From DATGWF01 sp035299585 (GTDB lineage: Bacteria > Actinomycetota > Actinomycetes > Actinomycetales > Microbacteriaceae): a DNA stretch of 19,667 nucleotides. Both the position numbers and the translations under genes were made by a program. Positions 7,029-13,355 of this stretch are shown here, in pieces (positions within the stretch are counted from its first letter, which is position 1; every line of letters starts with the position of its first letter). The stretch is taken from contig DATGWF010000064.1 in the NCBI GenBank assembly GCA_035299585.1, forward strand, positions 1 through 19,667. The letters run 5' to 3'. The notes under the pieces are model-generated. The model was not told where the DNA came from. It worked only from the letters and a program-made list of their open reading frames with translations, and searched no databases.

Positions 7029-8057
7029 TTAGGTCGCTAGCTGCCAGTGACTGCCGCCGCCGAAACCGCTGCGATCCTTGATTACCCCGACGTGTTCGGC
7101 TGCCCGTTTCACGGCTGATTCGCTCAGCCCTTCGACGCGAGCTGCCGCCACGATGTCCCGATATGCCACGGGGCTGCCGGGTTCGAGCATGGTCCGCAAC
7201 ATTGTTTCCGCTGCGCTTTGGTTCGTGCTGCGATCGCCGGGGTCCGCCATGAGATCGGCAACGCTCACCATGCTTTCGCCGTGGTGCTGAACCCGGATTG
7301 TCTCTAGCGTTTCGTTGTCGCCTTCGACGGTCGCCGATTCGAGACTGAACGCCCAGGATTTTCCGCTGTTGCCTGAGTAGTTCGTTTTCTCGAGTGTGGC
7401 GATATGGCGGCCGGTTTCGTGGTCCGTAGCGAATTGGACCGATGACCGGACTACGTCCCGGAATGCGTGGGATCCGCTCGCGCGGTCCGCCAGGTCGCCG
7501 CCCTTGCCTTTGCGAACGTGCAAAATGCTCAGCACGGCTATGTCGAGTCGCTTTGCTAATGCGTCGAGCCTCGCTAGTTCGCGGCGAACGTCCTGCGATT
7601 TGTTCGGGTCCCCTGTCATTGTGGCCGTGACCGGGTCCACCATGAGCAACGTTGCACCCCACTCTGTGAGCGCGTCCGCTATCTGTGGCAGGTCCACCCC
7701 GAGAGTCGGGCTATCGGAGAAGGTGAACCCGTCAGACTCTGTCACGCTGCCTTCGATGAATGCGACCCGGTTGAGATCGGCCCCGGCCGCTTTGAGTCGC
7801 GGGACTAGCTGGGTTGCTTTGTCGTCCTCTGGCGCGATTATCAGAACGTTTCCTGCGCGGCCGAATAGCTCGCCTTCGAGTGTGCCTGTGGTGATTCTGG
7901 CAACGATGTCGAGTGCGAATGCTGTTTTGCCTTCACCCCCACGCCCCACAAACGATGTGATTACCCCACGGGGCAGGATTCGTTCAGCGTCGAGAAAACG
8001 CTGCCGTTTCATTTGAACCGTTGCTGCGGGGGTGACAAGGATCTGCCGGCCGCTCAT
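7029..8057 (-). CDS. RepA-like AAA/RecA-fold ATPase with C-terminal winged helix
   Basis: A 342-residue ATPase of the RepA/AAA_25 type, the RecA-fold helicase-like family found on plasmids and small integrated elements. It has a Walker A motif GRGGEGKT (38-45), an APEDD segment (75-79) after strand 2, Walker B LLMVD (137-141), and SILHVRKGKGGD and ASGSHAFRDVVRSS in the positions of the family's later motifs. The last 55 residues (from MLRTMLEPGS) look like a winged helix, with YRDIVAAARVEGLSESAVKRAAEHVGVI. The likely role is replication or helicase loading of the excised element. The start overlaps the upstream gene's stop by 4 bases (ATGA). The family is clear; the actual function in this element is inferred. 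Confidence 0.87.
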   Translation of the reverse strand: MSGRQILVTPAATVQMKRQRFLDAERILPRGVITSFVGRGGEGKTAFALDIVARITTGTLEGELFGRAGNVLIIAPEDDKATQLVPRLKAAGADLNRVAFIEGSVTESDGFTFSDSPTLGVDLPQIADALTEWGATLLMVDPVTATMTGDPNKSQDVRRELARLDALAKRLDIAVLSILHVRKGKGGDLADRASGSHAFRDVVRSSVQFATDHETGRHIATLEKTNYSGNSGKSWAFSLESATVEGDNETLETIRVQHHGESMVSVADLMADPGDRSTNQSAAETMLRTMLEPGSPVAYRDIVAAARVEGLSESAVKRAAEHVGVIKDRSGFGGGSHWQLAT

Positions 8058-8344
8058 GCCGTTACCGCCTTCGAGTGGGCTGCGGCGAGCGCATCGAGTA
8101 GTTCGCGCCAGTGTGCCCTAGCTGCGGCATTTCCCGATGTGATTTGCCAATGCAATTCGGGGCGATACCACGGGAACATTCCGGCCCACTCTGCGCCCTG
8201 CAAGGCCAGCCGGTAGTCAATTGGCTCGATGCTGCGCACACATAGTTCAACGATGTCGCCCGCGTTTGCCAGCTCTGTCGCCCCCCAGATTGCTTTGCTC
8301 TGGTCGCGGTCCGATACGAACACTTTGATTCGTGACTGATTCAT
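8054..8344 (-). CDS. Small unknown protein of the element
   Basis: A 96-residue soluble protein with no motif I recognise. It begins MNQSRIKVFVSDRDQSKAIWGATELANAGD, is rich in Trp and aromatic residues (WAGMFPWYRPELHWQ) and ends in an Ala-rich helix. I chose the ATG at 8344, which forms an ATGA overlap with the upstream HTH gene's stop and has AGGTG about 7 bases before it; a GTG at 8350 is possible. Its stop also overlaps the ATPase start by 4 bases. HTH protein, this protein and the ATPase therefore form a tightly coupled trio, suggesting a role in replication or excision control. Confidence 0.72.
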   Translation of the reverse strand: MNQSRIKVFVSDRDQSKAIWGATELANAGDIVELCVRSIEPIDYRLALQGAEWAGMFPWYRPELHWQITSGNAAARAHWRELLDALAAAHSKAVTA

Positions 8345-8577
8345 GCCCACACCTGCCAGTCAATTGGCGAGTATGGTTCGCGCATTGCGTCGAGATCGGC
8401 CGGGTTGATTCGCACTAGCCGGTCGCCGTAACGGTACGCCCTGAGTTTGCCTGTGGCGATCCACCCGCGGATTGTGTTCGGGTGCGTGTTGAGAAGTTCG
8501 GCCGTTTGCCGAACGCTCAGATAGTTATGCTGCGCGGCAAGTTTTTTGTTTGCCGCCGATACTGCGTCAGATAGCAT
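8341..8577 (-). CDS. xis: Excisionase-like MerR-fold HTH protein
   Basis: A 78-residue protein whose middle, LSVRQTAELLNTHPNTIRGWIATGKLRAYRYGDRLVRINPADLDAM, is the typical excisionase/helix-turn-helix_17 unit: an HTH followed by a small wing and the RI..ADL ending. Such proteins bend DNA near attachment sites and direct integrase towards excision, and many also regulate the operon they head. The start at 8577 has AAAGG nine bases upstream. It is the first gene of the trio with the small unknown and the ATPase, and lies downstream of the integrase across a 364-base gap with several palindromes. The fold is clear. Excisionase activity is an inference from size, fold and context. Confidence 0.82.
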   Translation of the reverse strand: MLSDAVSAANKKLAAQHNYLSVRQTAELLNTHPNTIRGWIATGKLRAYRYGDRLVRINPADLDAMREPYSPIDWQVWA

Positions 8578-8611
8578 TACTCTGACCTTTCGTTTAGCGC
8601 GGATTGTCTAT

Positions 8612-8640
8612 CCCCCGGCCGGTTGCACCCGGTTCGGGGG
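8612..8640. repeat. GC-rich hairpin in the HTH gene leader
   Basis: CCCCC...CCGG and CCGG...GGGGG arms form a stem with an internal loop around a GTTGCAC loop. On the plus strand it is followed by TTTCTC, so it may stop plus-strand transcription. On the minus strand it lies in the 5' leader of the HTH gene. Confidence 0.4.
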
Positions 8641-8674
8641 TTTCTCATATCTAAGTGACACAAGGCGACAAGGT

Positions 8675-8689
8675 GACGCACTTTGCGTC
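8675..8689. promoter_or_regulatory. Palindrome, possible operator of the HTH operon
   Basis: GACGCA-CTT-TGCGTC is a perfect 6-bp inverted repeat that begins four bases upstream (on the minus strand) of a possible -35 element TTGTCG at 8666-8671. The position fits an operator for a regulator of the element's operon. Binding is inferred. Confidence 0.35.
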
Positions 8690-8723
8690 CCAAAAACCAC
8701 GCTAGCCCCCGACATTTCGGGCC

Positions 8724-8787
8724 TGTGGATAAGCGTGTGGACGAATTACACGCTTGTAGTTCAAAACCTTCGAGAGCCTGTGGGCAA
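8724..8787. other. DnaA-box cluster, possible replication origin
   Basis: TGTGGATAA at 8724-8732 is a perfect DnaA box (reverse of TTATCCACA). TGTGGACGA (8736-8744) and TGTGGGCAA (8779-8787) each differ from it at two positions and have the same orientation. Three such sites in 64 bases, in an element with a RepA-like ATPase, suggest an origin. The two degenerate copies are weak evidence by themselves. Confidence 0.4.
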
Positions 8788-8941
8788 GTTGGTGGGTTGC
8801 TGTGAACGCGTATTCGATTCGCAAAGAAAAGCCCAGTTCAGGGCCGAAAAACTATCTTCCTTGCTTGGCGGCTCAAAAGTGTCTCAACCAATACTTGAAG
8901 GTTTGATTTTTCCCCACTAGGGCAGGGTTCACGCACCGCCT

Positions 8942-10129
8942 TTAGCGCGGTTTGAGCAACTTTTTCTGAGATTCGAGCGTGGCGGGTTGCTGATATCTCA
9001 GTGCCGCTTGCACCGTCGAGTGTCCACCCCGTGCCTGTATCTGCCTAAAGTCTGCCCCGCGCTCGCGGAATGCCGTGAGTACGGTCGCCCGGGACGAATG
9101 CATACGCCAGTGTCCCCCGGCGAGCGCACAGGCGCTCTCCCACGCCCTGCGCAACGTATTGCGCCCCAGCGGTTTGCCGTTGCTTCGAGTGAACACAAAC
9201 GATTCAGGACCGATCTGCGGCTGTTGTGCAAACCATTCGAGAAACACTGCGGCAAACTCTGGTTCGGCGTATTGCTCGCGCTCGCTGCCCTCTGTCTTTG
9301 GCGTGCCGATATCCCAAGCCCCCGCCTTGCCCCAGTGGATTGCCCGCTCGATCCGAACGCGCAGCCATGCGGTCCCGTCCGGGTCATGCTCGATTGTGAG
9401 ATCCCTGCGCTGCAAACCGGCTAGCTCGCCCTTGCGAATGGCTATAGCCGCCTGTAGTGCGAATGCGGCCCGGTGCATAGGGTCCGGGGTTGCTTCGATG
9501 ATTCGCCAAAACTCTGCGACCGTGGGGGCTGGCGGTTGCTTCGCCCGATACGTTTGTGCCCCTTCGATTTGACAGGGGTTCGTGTCCGGCCGGCGCAGCC
9601 CGCGAGACTCTGCGAACGCCATAAGGGTTCGTAGGTGTTTGTATTCGGCCGTCAATTGGTTCAGCGTTGTCGCTTTGTTTGTCGGTTCCGGGAACGGTTC
9701 GCCTTTTGCCCGCGCTCGCTGATTCGCTTCGACGGCTTCAACGCGGCCGGCGTACCACGTTTCCACCATTGCCGGCGTGATTGCTGCGGCCGGGGTTTCC
9801 CTGAACGGACTACGGCGAACAAACATTGCGTATGTCTCGATTAGGTCCGGACTGAGTGAGCGACCCCGGTATTTGTGCACCCGGCGATATTCTGCGGCGA
9901 GCGCGTCAAGCGTTGCCCCCTTTGGCAAACCCTCTCGCAGCTTTACCCCAGGGACGTAGGTCCCGGCGTTGATCGCGGCCGAAACCGCGACCCGCTCGCG
10001 CTCAGCCGCTTGTAGGTCCCCGTACGTCCCCACCGTGTGCTGCCGGCCGCCATACGACACCCGTAGCTGAAAACCGCCCGAACGCTCGCGTATGGTCCCA
10101 TGCAACCGCCCCCGCTTAGTTGTGCGCAT
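8942..10129 (-). CDS. int: Tyrosine recombinase (integrase) of the element
   Basis: A 395-residue phage-type integrase. The N-terminal arm-binding region (about 1-65) has RGRLHGTIRERSGGFQLRVSYGG and is followed by a SAM-like core-binding domain (about 72-190). The catalytic domain shows R232 (in IRKGELAGL), K278 (GTPKTEG), H344-x-x-R347 (HSSR), H370 (GGHS) and the nucleophile Y379 (RYQ), so all usual catalytic residues are present. It should cut and join at the tRNA-Pro core. The gene ends the element on the right, 167 bases from the attR repeat, as is usual for tRNA-integrating elements. The ATG at 10129 has no clear ribosome binding site. An ATG 12 bases further upstream is out of frame. 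Confidence 0.95.
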   Translation of the reverse strand: MRTTKRGRLHGTIRERSGGFQLRVSYGGRQHTVGTYGDLQAAERERVAVSAAINAGTYVPGVKLREGLPKGATLDALAAEYRRVHKYRGRSLSPDLIETYAMFVRRSPFRETPAAAITPAMVETWYAGRVEAVEANQRARAKGEPFPEPTNKATTLNQLTAEYKHLRTLMAFAESRGLRRPDTNPCQIEGAQTYRAKQPPAPTVAEFWRIIEATPDPMHRAAFALQAAIAIRKGELAGLQRRDLTIEHDPDGTAWLRVRIERAIHWGKAGAWDIGTPKTEGSEREQYAEPEFAAVFLEWFAQQPQIGPESFVFTRSNGKPLGRNTLRRAWESACALAGGHWRMHSSRATVLTAFRERGADFRQIQARGGHSTVQAALRYQQPATLESQKKLLKPR

Positions 10130-10170
10130 ACGGCGAGCATAGGTCCGGATTTAGGCCACGGCTACATTCT

Positions 10171-10188
10171 TGGCCTAGTTTTGTCCTA
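10171..10188. promoter_or_regulatory. Putative integrase arm-type site, right end
   Basis: TGGCCTAGTTTTGTCCTA, 16 of 18 identical to the left-end motif at 5724-5741 in the same orientation. Extra TGGCCTA units occur at 10225-10231 (same orientation) and in TTTAGGCCA at 10150-10158 (inverted). The cluster lies between int and attR, where arm sites are expected. Confidence 0.5.
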
Positions 10189-10243
10189 AACAGGACTGCA
10201 AACGATGTGATTTCGTGGCATTTCTGGCCTACCGATCCAAAAC

Positions 10244-10291
10244 GAAAACCGCGGCGTTTCAGGCTGTTTGGCCCGATATTCCGCGGTTTTC
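10244..10291. terminator. Bidirectional terminator supplied by the element beside attR
   Basis: GAAAACCGCGG (10244-10254) and CCGCGGTTTTC (10281-10291) form a perfect 11-bp inverted repeat around a 26-base spacer. Each arm ends in a T run on its own transcript, so it can stop transcription in both directions. It lies immediately after the 3' end of the rebuilt tRNA-Pro and before the integrase gene, so it probably ends the tRNA transcript in place of the displaced host terminator. Confidence 0.75.
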
Positions 10292-10295
10292 ATTT

Positions 10296-10370
<75 letters not shown>

Positions 10371-10427
10371 TCACCGCAAGCGGCAACTCGGTAAGCCTAC
10401 CGGACAATCCGTGCGGTGTGCGTCGCC

Positions 10428-11882
10428 TCAACTGGCCGACGCGACACCAATTCGCTTCAGCAGGAGCTCGGTGGCGTTCATCGCCCCGCCGAGAACGGCC
10501 GGGATGCCTCCACCCGGGTGGACGGATGCGCCGACGCGCCACAGCCACGGTCGGGTAACCGAGTGATACCCGGGCCGCTGGAACGGGCCGCTCTGCCAGA
10601 GCGGTCGACGCCGGCCGTAGAGCGCGCCACCGGCCGCACCGAACTCAGAGAAATACTCCGGATCGAACAGGACGTGTTCGGCGATGCGCTCACGTAACGT
10701 CGGGTTGAGCCCGAGCGCCGCACTGATGCGCTCCAATTCGCGCGCGACAAACGGCGAATCGAGGTCGTACCGCTCGCCGTTCGCGGGAGCGGTCAACAGG
10801 ATGGCCGCCGTGGCGTGATCGTTCGGATACACGTGGCCCGGCCGGTAGTAGTTGACGAAGGCCATCGTCTCGCCCGGCTCCGCGCGGCGTTCGAGCGAGG
10901 CGTGCAATGCGGCCGGGTCGCTCGGCATCACGACCGAATGGGTCACCGTGTCTTCGGGGAGTGGCTCCTCGAACACCACAAAGACGCCGACACCGGAACA
11001 CGAGAGTTGCTCGGGGCGACGGACCGGGCGGCCGAGCAAGCCGTCGATGATGGAGGTGTCCACTCCCGAAACGACAATGTCGGCCGGCATCTCCCCCGCG
11101 GTGGTGGACACCCGCCCACGCTCGACCGCGGTGACGGAAACGCCGGTGCGAATGGTCGCGCCGGCATGTTCAGACAGTCGAGCAAGCGCGAGCGGAATCT
11201 CGTTCACACCGCCACGCGGCACCGAGATACCATCGACGGCCATCATGGCCGGCATCGAGGCGTACAGGGCGAGAGTGTGCTCCGGCGCCACACCCGCGTT
11301 GAGCGTGTGGATGGCGATGACCTCCCGAAGCCCATCGGGCATCCAATCAAGACCATCCAGGTAGGCGCGAGTGCTGAGCCGCGCACCGTATCGGCGCAGC
11401 AAGCGGGCGGCCGATGGAAGCGCCCACGGGTCGAGGGGCCGAGAAGTGAGCAACGTAACGACGTCGCCGGACAACGGTGCATGTTCGGCAACGAATCGCT
11501 GCCACGCCGGAAACCACGGGTGGTCGTCCGGGACAGGGAGGTCGACCGTCTCGGTGCCGAAAACGTAACGACCCACCTCGGGCAGCCGCTCGAGCTCGAG
11601 GCCGGCGATGTGGCGAGCGTCGACGGCGCTCAACCGGGACGCGCGGGCGCCGAGAGCGTCGTAACGCTCAAACAGGGTGTCGAATACCGCCGGAAAGGTC
11701 ACGAGCGACGGGCCGGTGTCGATTCGCTGTCCGGCCACTTCGATTCGGCGGGACTTGCCGCCAACCCAGTCGTGGGCCTCGATGACGGTCACCTCATGTC
11801 CGGCTCGAGCGAGGAGAGCGGCGGCAGTCAGCCCACCGAGTCCGGCACCCACGACGACGATACGTTTGGCCTGAACGGTCAC
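10428..11882 (-). CDS. CrtI/CrtD-like carotenoid desaturase
   Basis: A 484-residue FAD enzyme. The N-terminal Rossmann motif is GAGLGG (12-17) followed by EAHDWVGGKSRR and DTGPSLVTFP, and the C-terminal FAD signature is GASVHPGGGIPAVLGGA; both are typical of phytoene-desaturase-type carotene oxidoreductases. The start is the GTG at 11882, whose GTGA overlaps the stop of the upstream prenyltransferase gene, so the two are coupled. The enzyme acts at the membrane on carotenoids. Pairing with a lycopene-elongase-like enzyme, without crtE or crtB nearby, makes a late role possible, such as the 3,4-desaturation done by CrtD in bacterioruberin synthesis, rather than phytoene desaturation. It is a little shorter than typical CrtI (roughly 500 residues). 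The family is firm, the exact substrate is not. Confidence 0.85.
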   Translation of the reverse strand: MTVQAKRIVVVGAGLGGLTAAALLARAGHEVTVIEAHDWVGGKSRRIEVAGQRIDTGPSLVTFPAVFDTLFERYDALGARASRLSAVDARHIAGLELERLPEVGRYVFGTETVDLPVPDDHPWFPAWQRFVAEHAPLSGDVVTLLTSRPLDPWALPSAARLLRRYGARLSTRAYLDGLDWMPDGLREVIAIHTLNAGVAPEHTLALYASMPAMMAVDGISVPRGGVNEIPLALARLSEHAGATIRTGVSVTAVERGRVSTTAGEMPADIVVSGVDTSIIDGLLGRPVRRPEQLSCSGVGVFVVFEEPLPEDTVTHSVVMPSDPAALHASLERRAEPGETMAFVNYYRPGHVYPNDHATAAILLTAPANGERYDLDSPFVARELERISAALGLNPTLRERIAEHVLFDPEYFSEFGAAGGALYGRRRPLWQSGPFQRPGYHSVTRPWLWRVGASVHPGGGIPAVLGGAMNATELLLKRIGVASAS

Positions 11883-12724
11883 GGCGCGTACCAGCCGAAG
11901 AAAATGGCGAGCGTCAGCTGCGAACCGGCAATCGACCCGACCACATACGGGTATGCAACTGAGAAGCGGTAGAGCCAGCGCGCCCGAGCTGCACTCGGTT
12001 CCCGCCACAACATCCACACCAACACGGCCGCATAGCCGGCGTTCGCGATTCCAATGGACACGTTCACGAGCCCGAGGCAGACGCTCGCGACCAGCCACCA
12101 CGTCGCCGCCCATGCGAGCGCACCGCGGGCGCCGAGCGCGACGGCCGTCGTGCGGATGCCCGCCGCGGAATCTTCCGCGATGTCCTGAATGGCGTCATAG
12201 GTGTGTTTGGCGATACTCCACGCCATCACCGCAATGACCACGAGCCAAACCGGCCCCCGGCCCAGAGCGAGCGGCACGATGGCAAGCGGGAGTGCATAGG
12301 CGGCGTTGCTCAGGGCGTCAAGGTACGGGCGCGCCTTGAACCGCAGCGGAGGCATCGAATAGAACGCGAACACCAGCACGTAGGCGGCAATCCAGGCGAG
12401 GGTCTCTGCCGAATACTGCGTCGCGAACCACGCCAAGAACGGCAGGTTGGTGATGACGACACCCCACCAAATCAGACGGACGTCGCCTTCGACGATGCGC
12501 GCCCCGCCATAGCCACCCTTGCGCTCGTTGAGCTGATCGGTGTCGCGGTCGAAAATGTCGTTGATGCCGTAAATCAGCAGATTGAACGGCAACGTCAACC
12601 AGATGAGCAGTGCGATCGCGCCGCTGTCCCACAGTGTGCCGGTGAGCCACATGCCCACCACTCCGGGGCCGATGGTGTTGATCCACAGCACCGGCCGAGA
12701 CACGGAGAACAGGCGGGTCAGCAC
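11879..12724 (-). CDS. UbiA-family prenyltransferase, lycopene-elongase-like
   Basis: A 281-residue integral membrane protein with about eight or nine helices. The first Asp-rich motif is NDIFDRDTD (55-63), followed by NERKGGYGGARIVEG, and the second is DAIQDIAED (177-185); these bind the Mg-diphosphate of the prenyl donor. Length and motifs resemble CrtEb/LyeJ lycopene elongases, which add C5 units to lycopene to form C50 carotenoids such as decaprenoxanthin or bacterioruberin. The start is a GTG at 12724, 9 bases after the preceding miniprotein's stop, with a poor ribosome binding site. It is coupled to the desaturase by a GTGA overlap. Other UbiA activities (menaquinone, heme O) are less likely given the desaturase partner. 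Confidence 0.83.
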   Translation of the reverse strand: MLTRLFSVSRPVLWINTIGPGVVGMWLTGTLWDSGAIALLIWLTLPFNLLIYGINDIFDRDTDQLNERKGGYGGARIVEGDVRLIWWGVVITNLPFLAWFATQYSAETLAWIAAYVLVFAFYSMPPLRFKARPYLDALSNAAYALPLAIVPLALGRGPVWLVVIAVMAWSIAKHTYDAIQDIAEDSAAGIRTTAVALGARGALAWAATWWLVASVCLGLVNVSIGIANAGYAAVLVWMLWREPSAARARWLYRFSVAYPYVVGSIAGSQLTLAIFFGWYAP

Positions 12725-12733
12725 GCTCTCAGA

Positions 12734-12862
12734 CTAGTGCGCGGCGTCGTGATTGCCGTCACACCACTGGCCTTCGGGGACTTGCGACTTGGCGTATTCG
12801 ATGTGTTCGCCACAGCCGGACCAGGTGATCTTGCCGCATGAACAGGGTGCCGGTGAGCACAT
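12734..12862 (-). CDS. Cys-rich miniprotein, second of a tandem pair
   Basis: A 42-residue protein that starts at the ATG at 12862, with GGAG six bases before it. It has the pattern MCSPxxC-x-CxKxTWxGCGxHI...VPxGQWCDGxHxA shared with the gene just upstream. Cys at 2, 7, 9, 17 and 34 plus His at 20 and 38 look like metal ligands, probably zinc or iron; this is inferred. It resembles short uncharacterised proteins with a TWxGCGxH...GQWC core that I know from bacteria and fungi. An open frame extends upstream to 13003 but runs through the neighbour, so it is not used. It lies between the CstR-like regulator and the carotenoid genes. Function unknown. Confidence 0.8.
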   Translation of the reverse strand: MCSPAPCSCGKITWSGCGEHIEYAKSQVPEGQWCDGNHDAAH

Positions 12863-12887
12863 GTGATTCTCCTTGTTTGGGGTCGGG

Positions 12888-13067
12888 TTACTTCTTGAAC
12901 AGTCGGGCGAACAAGCTTGGGCCTTTGGCGGCCGCAATCTCCTCGGCCGTATGGGATCCGTCACACCATTGCCCTTTTGGCACGCCACGCTTGACCGAGG
13001 CAATGTGCTGGCCGCAGCCAGCCCAAGTGGTTTTCTTACAGACCTTGCAGGTCACGGGTGAACACAT
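12888..13067 (-). CDS. Cys-rich miniprotein, first of a tandem pair
   Basis: A 59-residue protein starting at the ATG at 13067, with AAGGA before it. It reads MCSPVTCKVCKKTTWAGCGQHI, then KRGVPKGQWCDGSH, and ends in a short basic-hydrophobic tail (FARLFKK) that the second copy lacks. Cys at 2, 7, 10, 18 and 35 and His at 21 and 39 are in nearly the same positions as in the paralogue. Two residues of the CxxC pair are spaced differently (C-x-C in the second copy). The stop is 25 bases before the next start, and the start is 15 bases after the regulator's stop, so it belongs to the operon. It may bind metal or carry thiol/persulfide chemistry. Neither is shown by sequence. Confidence 0.8.
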   Translation of the reverse strand: MCSPVTCKVCKKTTWAGCGQHIASVKRGVPKGQWCDGSHTAEEIAAAKGPSLFARLFKK

Positions 13068-13082
13068 GAATTTGTCCTTCGG

Positions 13083-13355
13083 TTAGGCGAGCATGGTGAA
13101 GAGTTTTTCGAGATCGTCGACGGATTCGCCGTGCGGGCCGTCGCCGGTGGCGAAGCATTCCTGCATCGCCGTGCTGATGATGGCGAAGCCGGCACGGTCG
13201 AGGGCGCTACTCACGGCAGCAAGTTGGGTGATGACGTCGCGGCAATTGCCGCCTTCTTCAACCTTGGCGATGACCGCGTTCAATTGGCCGCTCGCGCGAC
13301 GCAACCGGTTCAACACTCGCTTTTGCGCCTCCTCGCGCTCACGGGATTCACTCAT
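13083..13355 (-). CDS. CsoR/CstR-family repressor, persulfide-sensor-like
   Basis: A 90-residue all-helical DUF156 protein: RVLNRLRRASGQLNAVIAKVEEGGNCRDVITQLAAVSSALDRAGF..., the usual family signature. The two Cys, C38 and C67, are 29 apart as in CsoR and CstR. The residue four before the second Cys, His in copper-sensing CsoR, is Ala63 here. That rules against the classic Cu(I) site and favours a CstR-like thiol sensor of persulfides. The start is the ATG at 13355, with GGAGG before it and an ATGA overlap with the upstream CoA-disulfide-reductase/rhodanese gene. A longer in-frame reading to 13601 lies inside that gene and is rejected. It probably binds the TATACCCC/GGGGTATA operator before its operon. 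Confidence 0.9.
   Translation of the reverse strand: MSESREREEAQKRVLNRLRRASGQLNAVIAKVEEGGNCRDVITQLAAVSSALDRAGFAIISTAMQECFATGDGPHGESVDDLEKLFTMLA

Larger units (their letters stand above)
8578..8941. other. Control/origin-like region between integrase and HTH genes
   Basis: 364 bases without a supported gene. It holds a GC-rich hairpin (8612-8640), a possible leftward promoter for the HTH gene (TTGTCG at 8666-8671 and TATGAG at 8644-8649, 16 bases apart), a GACGCA-CTT-TGCGTC palindrome (8675-8689) and three DnaA-box-like sequences (8724-8787). A 124-codon plus-strand open frame across it looks like chance. Confidence 0.5.

Noticed and set aside
8546..8920. A 124-codon plus-strand open frame between the integrase and HTH genes
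   Set aside because: It starts inside the HTH gene on the opposite strand, covers the promoter and DnaA-box region, and has no domain-like pattern.
11883..12113. A 77-residue N-terminal extension of the carotenoid desaturase
   Set aside because: It lies in the prenyltransferase gene, and the GTGA overlap start places the FAD motif at the expected distance.
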